Below are positions 24,020 to 30,966 of a DNA stretch of 39,413 bases, one piece after another (the stretch's first letter is position 1; each line of letters begins with the position of its first letter). The DNA comes from BOG-1184 sp049514575. GTDB taxonomy: Bacteria > Fibrobacterota > Chitinivibrionia > Chitinivibrionales > Chitinispirillaceae. The translations under genes were made by a program, and so were the position numbers. The notes below the pieces were generated by a model, which searched no databases, was not told the DNA's origin, and saw only the letters and a list, made by a program, of their open reading frames with translations. The stretch is from the NCBI GenBank assembly GCA_049514575.1, contig JBEKUX010000029.1, positions 1 through 39,413 of the forward strand, given 5' to 3'.

Positions 24020-25988
24020 ACATAGAAAAAATATCGTGTTCCAGGCTGTGTTACTTCCCGTACGAAAACTCCGTTTCTATAAGTTATTGTTTTTCATGTT
24101 TTTGTTTGTGTCTTTTGTATGGGCACGACCATCCGAAATCTTTGTGTCGCCTTCCGGTAACGATACCAATACCGGCACCCGCGACACTCCGTTTAAAACT
24201 CTCGATCGAGCCTGCGAGATTTCAGTAACCACTAAAAACAATGACAGCATTATTATTACTCTCTTAGATGGAATTTACAAATTAGACAAACCCCTTTCTC
24301 TTGTCGGCCAAAATTCCAGAGTAGTTAATGCACCGCTTATTATCAGGAGCATGGCCGGGAACGGTGTCGTCCTGTGCGGCGGTGTGGAATTGAAAACTGC
24401 GCTTTCGCAGCCATATAACAAGCAGGATATTGCCGCAGGAATCGACCGACAATACGCCTCAAAAATCCGCAAATGGAGGTTTGAGGATATTGGTATTTCC
24501 GATACTGGCTTCTGGTCAATGGCAAATATTCACAACGGTATTATTCCGCAGCTTTTTTATGGTGATAAAAGAATGGTTTTAGCCAGATGGCCGAATGATA
24601 GCTTTGCGCGGATCGACAGCGTGTTGGTTACTGCACCAATTATAAGGGAAAGCGAAATAACAGGTGACAGTGTGGGCCGTTTTATATGCCGCTCTATTCC
24701 GCGAATAAAAAAGTGGGATAGGGAGATCGACCATGCTTTTCTTCACGGTTATTGGTTCTACGATTGGTATGATAACATTGAGCTTTTTGACTCCATTAAT
24801 ACTGCATCAACAGTCATAAAAACTCAGAAGCCTTATAACGGATACGGTTATCGGAAAGGTCAGAGATTTTATGCCGCCAACCTTCTCTGCGAGCTTGATA
24901 AGGAAGGGGAGTGGTGCGTTGATCCGAAGCAGAAGCTGATCTATTTCTGGCCGCCTGCAAACAACAAAAAAGAGAGTGCGTGGCTGACGATAAATACTGA
25001 AAGTCTGGTCTCGCTCAAAGGCGTATCTCATATCTCTTTTATCGGTCTTGAGTTTATGGCTTCGGTGAACGACTTGGTTATTGCCAAGGCATGCACGACA
25101 GTTACCTTTGACCGATGTGTTTTCCGGAATACCGGCGGCAATGCTATCAGCCTGTCAGGCGCTTCTAATTGTACTATCGCGGACTGCGAATTCAGCCAGA
25201 TCGGCAAGACCGCAATTGTGGTTTCCGGCGGCGTGCGGAAGACCTTGACTTCTTCCAATATCCGTATCGTCAATAACCACATCCATGATTTCGGGCAGGT
25301 CAAGCGGACGTATGAACCGGCTGTGCGTATCTGGGATGATGCGGTGGGCTGCTACGTGGCTAATAATACCATGTATGATGCGCCGCACGCGGCCATCATG
25401 TTCATGGGCAACAACCATGTCATTGAGAACAACCACATCTATAATGTCTGTACAGAAACGCAGGATGCTGGAGTATTCTATTCCGATCGTGACTGGACGG
25501 CTCGGGGAACTATTATCAGAGAAAATCTCATAGAAAACTGCGGGTCGGGCGATGTCAGTGCAATATATCTTGATGATATGACAAGCGGAATCGTCGTTGA
25601 GAAAAACCGCATTATTAAAATGCCCCGTGCGCTAAAGATTGTCGGTGGCCGGGATAATGTACTATGTAATAATACGATAATAGATACCAGAGAGTGGCTT
25701 GTGGCCTTAACATGGTCGCTCGAAAACCGGGTTACCTTGTTTTCTCGTCTGTCCGCAGTGCCTTATAAAGACTCAATCTGGTCAGCCGCTTATCCTGCAC
25801 TTGTTCATATCCTTGATGACGATCCGGGCTGCCCGAAGGGAAATGTCATTAAAGGGAATATTCTTGTTAATGCAGGAAAGTCTTCCATTGCGCCCGAAAT
25901 CTCGCGCTACGGCGTTGTTGACAGCAACTTTACGCGCGATTCGGTGGAAGTGGATACGGCAAAATACGGGGCACATATAAAAGAATAG
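23997..25988 (+). CDS. Secreted right-handed beta-helix protein (pectate-lyase fold)
   Basis: A 663-residue protein that overlaps the GT4 gene by 23 bases. After a long basic N-terminus a hydrophobic stretch (KLLFFMFLFVSFVWA, about residues 29-43) acts as export signal. Then EIFVSPSGNDTNTGTRDTPF is the usual start of beta-helix enzymes of the DUF1565/GH141-like type. Residues about 340-600 show parallel beta-helix repeats (NCTIADCEFSQIG, NIRIVNNHIHDFG, HVIENNHIYNV, TIIRENLIENCG). It may cleave, epimerise or bind the polysaccharide outside the cell, similar to lyases and hydrolases found at the ends of exopolysaccharide operons. No catalytic residues can be assigned. Confidence 0.85.
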   Translation: MYTSHLYKHRKNIVFQAVLLPVRKLRFYKLLFFMFLFVSFVWARPSEIFVSPSGNDTNTGTRDTPFKTLDRACEISVTTKNNDSIIITLLDGIYKLDKPLSLVGQNSRVVNAPLIIRSMAGNGVVLCGGVELKTALSQPYNKQDIAAGIDRQYASKIRKWRFEDIGISDTGFWSMANIHNGIIPQLFYGDKRMVLARWPNDSFARIDSVLVTAPIIRESEITGDSVGRFICRSIPRIKKWDREIDHAFLHGYWFYDWYDNIELFDSINTASTVIKTQKPYNGYGYRKGQRFYAANLLCELDKEGEWCVDPKQKLIYFWPPANNKKESAWLTINTESLVSLKGVSHISFIGLEFMASVNDLVIAKACTTVTFDRCVFRNTGGNAISLSGASNCTIADCEFSQIGKTAIVVSGGVRKTLTSSNIRIVNNHIHDFGQVKRTYEPAVRIWDDAVGCYVANNTMYDAPHAAIMFMGNNHVIENNHIYNVCTETQDAGVFYSDRDWTARGTIIRENLIENCGSGDVSAIYLDDMTSGIVVEKNRIIKMPRALKIVGGRDNVLCNNTIIDTREWLVALTWSLENRVTLFSRLSAVPYKDSIWSAAYPALVHILDDDPGCPKGNVIKGNILVNAGKSSIAPEISRYGVVDSNFTRDSVEVDTAKYGAHIKE

Positions 25989-26005
25989 TTAAGGTAAACC
26001 TCTTT

Positions 26006-26072
26006 AACTCACCTCTCCTCGCATTGCTCGGTTTCCCCTCTCTTTCAAGAGAGGGGATAAAAGGGGTGAGTT
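26006..26072. repeat. Outer palindromic repeat AACTCACC/GGTGAGTT between convergent genes
   Basis: Lies between the beta-helix gene and the minus-strand wzz gene. Ends AACTCACC and GGTGAGTT; inner hairpin CCCCTCTCtttcaaGAGAGGGG. Read on the minus strand it begins TAACTCACCCC and supplies the wzz stop codon. It also contains CTCGCATTGCTCGG as in the copy at 39380 (reverse orientation). Confidence 0.8.
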
Positions 26073-27015
26073 ATTCCCTCCACACTTCCTTATACTTTCC
26101 CTTCGCTTTATTATAATAATCCATCCCAAGCACTGCTCCGCCGCTGAGGCAGAAGCCGAGGAAAAGAGAGATTATTCCAATGATTGCGCGTTTGGGTTTG
26201 GATTTTTTAAGCGGCACCATGGGCGTTTCCAGCACGTCGAACGAACTGCCTGCAACGACCATTGATTTTTCCAGTTCCATTCCCACCATTGCTTGGAGCT
26301 TCTGCATTACCCACGGGTCAGCCGTGCTCTTCATCTGGGCGTCAAGGTAGGCCCTGCGGCTTTGGGCCTCGCGGATAATATCGCTTCTCATTTTATTGTC
26401 AAGCTCTTCAAGATAACAGGTCAGCACTTTTGCCGCGAGGACCGAATCGTAAAGTCCGACTTTAAAAGTAAGGATGTTTTTTTTTATGTCCGGCGATACG
26501 GAAAGAACGCCTTTCTTAAAACTTTCGGCGGCCTTCTTGATCGTGGGGATTTTCTTCGGGTCTTTTATCTTCCAGCAGTTGTTTTTAAAATCATATTTCT
26601 TATGGAACAGAAGAGGCAATAGGTTATATCGCGTGATGACCGCTTCAGCAAGGTCATGGCTCTGTGCAATAACGGCAATGCGGTTGAGCGTGGTCCCGCC
26701 CATTCCCAACTCTCCGGCCAGCATGCTGCCTGCATCTCCCATTTGCGTCATCATCAACTGGGCCGCACCCATGTTATTGCTATTAACATCCTTCGGCGCA
26801 ATGATCGCCGTGGATTCATATACCGGCGTTGCCACGAGCGCATATATTATGCCCAGCAATGTGATCGCCCCGGTCCCTATCGCCACCCATTTCCGGTTCT
26901 TCCACATCAGGCGGAGGGCGCGAATAAGGGCAAGAAGATCATCGTTACCTCCACCTGCGGCAGAGGCGCTAATATTCATGTTTTCGCGTGGTAGCGCGTT
27001 TTGCTGGGTGTTCAT
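26071..27015 (-). CDS. wzz: Wzz-family polysaccharide chain-length determinant
   Basis: A 314-residue inner-membrane protein. A start at 27015 is supported by AAAGGA 6 bases upstream. The N-terminal 35 residues are cytoplasmic, then membrane segment 1 WVAIGTGAITLLGIIYALVA (about 43-62), the periplasmic domain opening with PVYESTAIIAPK, and membrane segment 2 near residues 280-300 preceded by the proline-rich PMVPLKKSKPKR typical of Wzz. It sets the modal length of the polymer made by the polymerase. No cytoplasmic kinase domain is attached. A truncated copy of its 5' end lies at 28134-28430. Orientation is opposite to the biosynthesis operon. Confidence 0.92.
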   Translation of the reverse strand: MNTQQNALPRENMNISASAAGGGNDDLLALIRALRLMWKNRKWVAIGTGAITLLGIIYALVATPVYESTAIIAPKDVNSNNMGAAQLMMTQMGDAGSMLAGELGMGGTTLNRIAVIAQSHDLAEAVITRYNLLPLLFHKKYDFKNNCWKIKDPKKIPTIKKAAESFKKGVLSVSPDIKKNILTFKVGLYDSVLAAKVLTCYLEELDNKMRSDIIREAQSRRAYLDAQMKSTADPWVMQKLQAMVGMELEKSMVVAGSSFDVLETPMVPLKKSKPKRAIIGIISLFLGFCLSGGAVLGMDYYNKAKGKYKEVWRE

Positions 27016-27049
27016 GATGAATCCTTTAAGTTAAAAGGGAGTCAGAGGT

Positions 27050-27073
27050 CTTTCGTGCTTGACAAAAAATAAT
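27050..27073. repeat. CTTCGTGCTTGACAAAGAATAATA repeat, copy 1
   Basis: A 24-base sequence, here with AAAAAATAATA at the end, between a nucleotidyltransferase gene and wzz. Copies are at 28592-28615, 29634-29649 (shorter) and 30324-30347. It looks like a -35 box (TTGACA) but the spacing to TAATA is only 5 bases, so I do not call it a promoter. Confidence 0.7.
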
Positions 27074-27076
27074 ATC

Positions 27077-27415
27077 TCACGCCGCTTTCAGCGGAATTGC
27101 CACGCCGTCTCTGGCGTATTCGCGAATGATCGAGTTCCCGTTATCCCATTCTTCGGGAGTGAATGCCACGGCTTCGATGGGTTCGAAAACTTCAAAGATC
27201 GCTTTTGACAGCACGTCGATCCGGGTCCAGTAATCCATGCCTTTGAAATCACCTGAAATAACGGCGATGTCTATGTCGCTGCCGTCTCTCTGCATCCCTC
27301 TCGCATAGGAACCGAAAAGTATGATGCGGCTTGCCCTGACGCCCCGCCCGGCCAGCGCTTCGTTGAACCGAGACGCGGTTCTTATCGCGTAGCTTTTATC
27401 CATATTTTCAGCCAT
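27077..27415 (-). CDS. Solitary MNT-type nucleotidyltransferase
   Basis: A 112-residue small nucleotidyltransferase. IILFGSYARGMQRDGSDIDI (residues 31-50) carries the GSYARG motif and Asp47 and Asp49. In MntA/HepT pairs such proteins AMPylate and silence a HEPN RNase; no HEPN gene is adjacent here. The gene lies between wzz and the neighbouring island genes on the same strand. No convincing ribosome binding site is seen before the start. It may be an orphan of a toxin-antitoxin pair or act alone. Confidence 0.85.
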   Translation of the reverse strand: MAENMDKSYAIRTASRFNEALAGRGVRASRIILFGSYARGMQRDGSDIDIAVISGDFKGMDYWTRIDVLSKAIFEVFEPIEAVAFTPEEWDNGNSIIREYARDGVAIPLKAA

Positions 27416-27739
27416 ACGCCGTATTTTTTCTTATTTAGCTTTCGATTTAATTCAACGAACATTATTTCTTGAGCTAAAGGCTGCATTCGAGGTGGCGGGT
27501 GGGCGCCGTCCAGGCAGATTTTGAGCATCTGTTACCCGCACCTACAAACACCGCTTAGTTTAAAAAAAATTCTGAAACATTTTCGTCATATTTGATTTCG
27601 ACAGCGCTACATTTCGTGGGTGGGGGTCAACGACAGTTCAATCCTGAAACAACGGCGCCCACCCCACACCCAAACAAATGCCTTCAGCATAAAAACATCT
27701 TCTGCTGTTACGCATCATTCTTTAATCTCTTTTGTCAGT
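27416..27739. other. Gap without gene; diverged inverted repeat
   Basis: No convincing coding sequence. Two copies of GGGTGGGCGCCGT face each other (+ strand at about 27496-27508; minus strand at about 27656-27668), about 150 bases apart. Between and around them the sequence is AT-rich. It may be the remains of a lost cassette. Confidence 0.4.
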
Positions 27740-28060
27740 TTATCCGATGCGGACCAGCTCATGTTCATCCTTAAGATACCGGGTGAAGGAATTATCTTCG
27801 TCGAGATCGACAAGATCTATCTGCCTGGGGAGCGCCATCTGGACCCTGCCCATGGTAGTGAAGAATCGTTCCGGGGGCAGTCCGCTGATCGCAAAGTCGA
27901 TGTCATTCGCCGTATCGACGTCGCCTTTCGCCGCGGAACCGAAAACACATACTTCGTATGCTTCGCGGGAACCGGCGGTTTTCAGGATGCGGGCCGCAAG
28001 AACAAACAGCGGATGAGCGGCAGGATCGCCGCCGGAGCGTTTTTTATGGTCATTTTTCAT
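27740..28060 (-). CDS. Solitary nucleotidyltransferase-fold protein
   Basis: A 106-residue protein with VCVFGSAAKGDVDTANDIDF (residues 37-56): the GSxxxG loop and Asp53 and Asp55 of the nucleotidyltransferase fold, then a third acidic position in QIDLVDLDE. A typical short MNT-like protein without a recognisable HEPN partner. Its upstream region (28081-28113) closely resembles that of the nucleotidyltransferase gene at 30967-31269, which suggests common regulation or a shared origin of the cassettes. Confidence 0.82.
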   Translation of the reverse strand: MKNDHKKRSGGDPAAHPLFVLAARILKTAGSREAYEVCVFGSAAKGDVDTANDIDFAISGLPPERFFTTMGRVQMALPRQIDLVDLDEDNSFTRYLKDEHELVRIG

Positions 28061-28080
28061 TCAAACATGCCTCTATTGTT

Positions 28081-28113
28081 ATCGCCTGTACTTACAAAAA
28101 GATACAATACAGG
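28081..28113 (-). promoter_or_regulatory. Upstream region shared with the 31269 nucleotidyltransferase gene
   Basis: Read on the minus strand: TGTATTGTATCTTTTTGTAA followed by GTACAGGCGA. The matching stretch upstream of the gene at 31269 reads TGTATAGTATCTTTTCGTAA followed by GAACGGACGA. Most positions agree by eye, far above the surrounding sequence. TATTGT/TAGTAT could contain the -10 box. Promoter or operator is inferred. Confidence 0.5.
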
Positions 28114-28133
28114 CCAGGGTGAAGCAAGATGCC

Positions 28134-28430
28134 TCAGACTGCTACCGCTTCCGACACATACACCGGCGTTGCCACGAGCGCATATAATATGCCCAGCAAT
28201 GTGATTGCCCCGGTCCCTATCGCCACCCACTTCCGGTTCTTCCACATCAAGCGCACCGCGCGGATAAGATTTAATAAGTCGTCCGATGTGTTAATCGGGG
28301 TGCCTCCGTCGTAGCCGGAGGCGCTATTATTAGTATTTCCGTTTGGTAGAGCGGAGGCAGGCGTATTAGTATTTCCGTTTGGTAGAGCGGAGGCAGGCGT
28401 ATTAATACTTTCACGATGTGGTGCATTCAT
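28134..28430 (-). pseudogene. Truncated second copy of wzz (5' end only)
   Basis: Ninety-eight codons. From SDDLLNLIRAVRLMWKNRKW through GTGAITLLGILYALVATPVY it matches Wzz almost residue for residue, and about 110 bases are nearly identical at nucleotide level to 26822-26932. The frame then diverges (VYVSEAVAV) and stops, so the periplasmic domain and second membrane helix are absent. The N-terminus holds a 12-residue tandem repeat (NTPASALPNGNT twice) encoded by a 36-base direct repeat at 28328-28399. A membrane peptide may still be made, but it cannot work as Wzz. Confidence 0.8.
28328..28399. repeat. 36-base tandem direct repeat (2 copies) in the wzz fragment
   Basis: TATTAGTATTTCCGTTTGGT plus AGAGCGGAGGCAGGCG occurs twice head to tail without changes. 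It keeps the reading frame, adding 12 residues per copy. A GCCTCCG/CGGAGGC palindrome follows upstream at 28302-28322. Confidence 0.85.
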
Positions 28431-28445
28431 ATATGTTCCTTTTTT

Positions 28446-28498
28446 AACTCACCTCTCCCTTTGGGCTTCCCCCTAAAGGGGGATAAAAAGGGTGAGTT
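28446..28498. repeat. Outer palindromic repeat AACTCACC/GGTGAGTT, copy upstream of the wzz fragment
   Basis: Ends AACTCACC and GGTGAGTT with inner CCCCCTAAAGGGGG, almost the same as the copy at 1726-1777. It lies in the 5' leader of the wzz fragment. Confidence 0.8.
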
Positions 28499-28548
28499 GC
28501 ATAGAAAAAATAAAGAGAGTCAGAAGTAATAATTAAGAACAAAAGCTA

Positions 28549-28615
28549 CCCCCTTTTCAGTACAACACTGTTGTCCTGAAAAGGCCCAGGGCTTCGTGCT
28601 TGACAAAGAATAATA
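28549..28615. repeat. ACAACACTG hairpin joined to the CTTCGTGCTTGACAAAGAATAATA repeat
   Basis: CCTTTTCAGTACAACA ctg TTGTCCTGAAAAGG (about 28551-28582) is a hairpin of the AGGCC/CCTTTT class, directly followed by GGCCCAGGGCTTCGTG and the TTGACA repeat (28592-28615). In the copy at 30324 the repeat and its TAGCTTTT flank are joined without the hairpin, so the hairpin appears inserted into the repeat. Confidence 0.7.
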
Positions 28616-28648
28616 CAGCGTTACCTGCTCCCTTCTCCGAACCTGCCT

Positions 28649-29005
28649 CTACTTCGCCGCCATAAGGGATTCGTACGGAATATGGAGCGACCGGTGAAGC
28701 GCCCGGATCATGGTAAGGGAAAGCCGCCGTTTCCGTGAAAGGACTTCCGAAACGCGGTTTTTACCGCCCATGAGCGGGGCCAGGTCGGCCCTGCGGAGCC
28801 CTTCCTGTTCCATGCGGAACTTGATTGCTTCCACCGGGTCCGGCGGAAAGACAGGGTGATGCCTGTTTTCGTACGCTTCGACGAGCGTGGAGAGCAAATC
28901 AAGCTCGTCGTATTCCGGCGTTCCCTTCCGGGCATCGATGATCCCGTCGATTCTTGCCAGCGCCTGCTTAAGATCATTTTCGGTCCTGATCGGTTTCACA
29001 TTCAT
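28649..29005 (-). CDS. higA: HigA-family antitoxin (XRE helix-turn-helix)
   Basis: A 118-residue protein. The N-terminal part (RTENDLKQALARIDGIIDA and GTPEYDELDLLSTLVEAYE) and the helix-turn-helix (LRRADLAPLMGGKNRVSEVL, about residues 70-89) are typical of the Escherichia-type HigA that follows its toxin. It neutralises HigB and represses the operon. It starts 3 bases after the HigB stop codon on the minus strand, toxin first, the usual hig order. Confidence 0.92.
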   Translation of the reverse strand: MNVKPIRTENDLKQALARIDGIIDARKGTPEYDELDLLSTLVEAYENRHHPVFPPDPVEAIKFRMEQEGLRRADLAPLMGGKNRVSEVLSRKRRLSLTMIRALHRSLHIPYESLMAAK

Positions 29006-29008
29006 GGT

Positions 29009-29308
29009 TCAAGCTCCCGCCGCGTTGATGGTGTCGTATTCCTTATGTGTCCCGAAGAACCTGATAAAAACGGCATTCATTCCGAATTCGAACTTTACGA
29101 TGAGCCGGAAGGCGTTGCCTCCTATATTGAACACCACCCGTCCGTTTCCGACAATACTGGCGGTCGGGTAGTCCCTTTTGAGGTCGTTGAAATTTTTCCA
29201 GATCCCCTTGCTGATTTCGTCATGCCACGCGCGCAGCGGCTGTTCGGCATTACGGTACCGGCTTTTCTCCCAGCAGCGCCGCAGGCGTGATTTTGCAATT
29301 ACTCTCAT
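29009..29308 (-). CDS. higB: HigB-family toxin, ribosome-dependent mRNA interferase
   Basis: A 99-residue RelE-superfamily protein of the HigB_toxin family: MRVIAKSRLRRCWEKSRYRN, WHDEISKGIWKNFNDLKRDY, NGRVVFNIGGNAFRLIVKFE and IRFFGTHKEYDTINA are all characteristic, including the conserved C-terminal G-T-H-x-x-Y-D. It cleaves mRNA on the ribosome and is countered by HigA next door. Complete and probably active. Confidence 0.93.
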   Translation of the reverse strand: MRVIAKSRLRRCWEKSRYRNAEQPLRAWHDEISKGIWKNFNDLKRDYPTASIVGNGRVVFNIGGNAFRLIVKFEFGMNAVFIRFFGTHKEYDTINAAGA

Positions 29309-29672
29309 TAGGGCACTCCTGAAAATTCTTTTTCTGCTGCGGTCGGCTGTAAAGGGCGCATGCTTCGTTGCGCTCGTCGGCCATATCGCAGCGGATATGC
29401 CCTTCTTCCGCGCCTGGCCTGCGTTTTTTTCACTCGGCCCCGCGATAAAAAAGAATCTTCAGAGATGCCCATTGGTTAAATATACATCAAAGTTCCACGT
29501 TTGGGAACAATTATTTTTTACGTTAATTGTGAAGGTCTATGGAGGATAGAGGTCAAATTAAAAAATTAAAGGCTTCCCGCCCCCTTCTCCAAACCTGCTC
29601 AGCAGGTTCGTTTAAGGCCCAGGGCTTCGTGCTTGACAAAGTATAATAACCAGGATATTTTATCCGCCGGAA
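29309..29672. other. Gap without gene, with hairpin and TTGACA repeat
   Basis: No gene recognised; no HicA-like frame for the neighbouring HicB is visible. At 29594-29606 a CCTGCTCAGCAGG palindrome is followed by GTTTAAGGCCCAGGGCTTCG and the shortened TTGACAAAGTATAATA repeat (29634-29649). CCATATCGCAGCGGATATG at about 29380-29398 is a further short palindrome. The promoter of higBA must be in here, but I cannot place it. Confidence 0.5.
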
Positions 29673-30086
29673 TCATGAAAACGAGACCTCAAGTTTTCTT
29701 CCCAGCGCAATACCGATTTTTTCCAGGGTCTTGATCGTCGGGTTGCATTTTCTGGGATTTTCCAGTTTTTGATATGCCTGATAAGAAATCCCGAGAGAAT
29801 GGGCGATCTGGACCTGCGACTTACCAGTCCGCATTTTTCGCAGCATATAGGCTATTTCCAGATGGGGAAGAACAATGACCTGATAGTATCCGCTGCCTTT
29901 GTGTTCTCTTGGCTCAGGGAGAGAAAATCCTCTTTCAAAATCTGATTCCAGTGAGCCGTTTAATGCTTCTCCTGCATTTCGAATGGCTTCGGAAAGAGTA
30001 TCTCCATAAGTGTTGATAGTGGCAATCTCCGGAAAAGAGACCAGATAGGCCCCTTCCTTTTTTACGATTTTAGCATAGTAGTGCAT
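29673..30086 (-). CDS. hicB: HicB-family antitoxin with C-terminal helix-turn-helix, apparently without HicA
   Basis: A 137-residue protein. Residues 1-60 form the degenerate RNase-H-like HicB domain (YAKIVKKEGAYLVSFPEIA, TYGDTLSEAIRNAGEALNG). Residues about 85-130 are an XRE-type HTH (KSQVQIAHSLGISYQAYQKL) that would repress the operon. HicA toxins are about 60-85 residues and directly adjacent; none is found on either side. The sequence upstream is a complex repeat, so the toxin gene was probably lost or the antitoxin is solitary. Confidence 0.85.
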   Translation of the reverse strand: MHYYAKIVKKEGAYLVSFPEIATINTYGDTLSEAIRNAGEALNGSLESDFERGFSLPEPREHKGSGYYQVIVLPHLEIAYMLRKMRTGKSQVQIAHSLGISYQAYQKLENPRKCNPTIKTLEKIGIALGRKLEVSFS

Positions 30087-30092
30087 GGGTTA

Positions 30093-30300
30093 CCTCCTCG
30101 ATATTTCCGCTTGCCGAGTGCCGTTCTCCGGAATAAAACTGTTATTCCTTTTAAGGCCTTTAGGCCGTTCATCTCGATATGGCTGCTTCGCTCATCGAGT
30201 TCACGCTCGTCTCGATATGCCCTTCGGGCTACTCGACGAGCGGGAGTACCGAGATGAGCCTACTCGATGAACGGTGTATCGAGATAAGCGGGCGAGGTCA
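30093..30300. repeat. CTCGTCTCGATA complex repeat, copy 3, with GGAATAA hairpin
   Basis: Mosaic of TTGCCGAGTGCCGTTC, CATCTCGATATGG, CTCATCGAGTTCACGCTCGT, GCCCTTCGGGC and ACTCGACGAGCGGGAGTACC, much of it the reverse complement of 5931-6003. At 30129-30148 a hairpin GGAATAA aactg TTATTCC flanked by TTTTAAGGCCTTTAGGCCGT is embedded between the words TTGCCGAGTGCCGTTC and CGTTCATCTCGATA. In the copy at 32875 these words join directly, so the hairpin looks inserted. Confidence 0.75.
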
Positions 30301-30323
30301 GAATTAAAAAAAAGCTACAAACC

Positions 30324-30450
30324 CTTCGTGCTTGACAAAGAATAATATTCCCTCCCGGAATAACGCAGTTATCCTTAAAGGGCCTTGGGTCTTTTTAAAA
30401 TGCCACCGGCATTCTAAAAAGACCTCGGCAAAAGCCTCGGGGTCGAATTT
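30324..30450. repeat. TTGACA repeat copy 4 followed by two hairpins and reverse TGACCCCGAGGC unit
   Basis: CTTCGTGCTTGACAAAGAAT (30324-30347 with TAATA), then hairpin GGAATAACgcaGTTATCC at 30357-30374, then GGTCTTTTTAAAATGCC acc GGCATTCTAAAAAGACC (about 30388-30424), then CCTCGGCAAAAGCCTCGGGG ending in TCG, which is the reverse complement of the unit at 5826 and 10425. No gene is present between 30301 and 30473. Confidence 0.7.
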
Positions 30451-30473
30451 AACAATAATGAATTTTCTTGACC

Positions 30474-30683
30474 TTACGCGTACGCCAGGCGGCCGCGCGG
30501 CTCGGGAATGGGGCGGCCGATTTCCCCGGCCGTCTCGATCCATTCATCAATGACCGTTTCCACGTTCCTGAGCGCTTTTTCGTACGTGGGGCCGTCGGCG
30601 GCACAGCCGGCAAGTTCCGGCACCTCGGCGATAAAGGCCTTGTCCTCTTCCGACCAGTAAATAATGACTTCGTATTTAATCAT
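30474..30683 (-). CDS. hicB: HicB-family antitoxin
   Basis: A 69-residue minimal HicB: MIKYEVIIYWSEEDKAFIAE, VPELAGCAADGPTYEKALRN and the end IPEPRGRLAYA are the standard family pattern. No DNA-binding extension is present, so regulation would need another factor. It overlaps the HicA gene by 8 bases on the minus strand, toxin first. Confidence 0.93.
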   Translation of the reverse strand: MIKYEVIIYWSEEDKAFIAEVPELAGCAADGPTYEKALRNVETVIDEWIETAGEIGRPIPEPRGRLAYA

Positions 30684-30936
30684 TGTACACCGCTCCTAAC
30701 CGGTATTTCACTATCACCGTGCGTATCTGTTTTACCTGATAAGGTTTTGCCTGCGGACCTCTGGGTTGAATATTCAAAATTTCATTGATATCGTTCCGGA
30801 AGAAAATATGATGGCTTCCCTTTGTTCTTTCCGAAAAACCGAGAAACCGGAGCAAATTGCATAACTCATCAAAGGGGATATTCGCATCAGCTCCGCCATC
30901 AAGTATCCTTCTCAGCAACTTCTCTCGTCCACTCAT
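30676..30936 (-). CDS. hicA: HicA-family toxin, mRNA interferase
   Basis: An 86-residue protein with a dsRNA-binding-like fold: IPFDELCNLLRFLGFSERTK followed by GSHHIFFRND, where the His of GSHHIF is the catalytic residue, and KPYQVKQIRTVIVKY. Length and motif order fit HicA. The partner HicB overlaps downstream. AAAGG lies upstream of the start. Confidence 0.93.
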   Translation of the reverse strand: MSGREKLLRRILDGGADANIPFDELCNLLRFLGFSERTKGSHHIFFRNDINEILNIQPRGPQAKPYQVKQIRTVIVKYRLGAVYND

Positions 30937-30966
30937 TATGGGAAAAATATACCTTTCGCGTAAGCA

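Noticed and set aside
27050..27073. TTGACA followed by TAATA as a promoter
   Set aside because: The distance between the boxes is about 5 bases instead of 16-18, and the repeat lies in the wrong orientation to drive the minus-strand genes.
28520..28560. JUMPStart/ops-like element (GGGGGTAGCT on the minus strand) before the wzz fragment
   Set aside because: Only part of the ops core matches, the GGGGG comes from the hairpin flank, and no other JUMPStart words are present.
29309..29672. HicA gene for the neighbouring orphan HicB
   Set aside because: No frame with the G-S-H-x-x-F motif or fitting length is present on either strand.
27050..30347. Integron cassette array with attC sites
   Set aside because: The repeated 24-mer has no RYYYAAC/GTTRRRY core pair and no integron integrase gene is present in the window.
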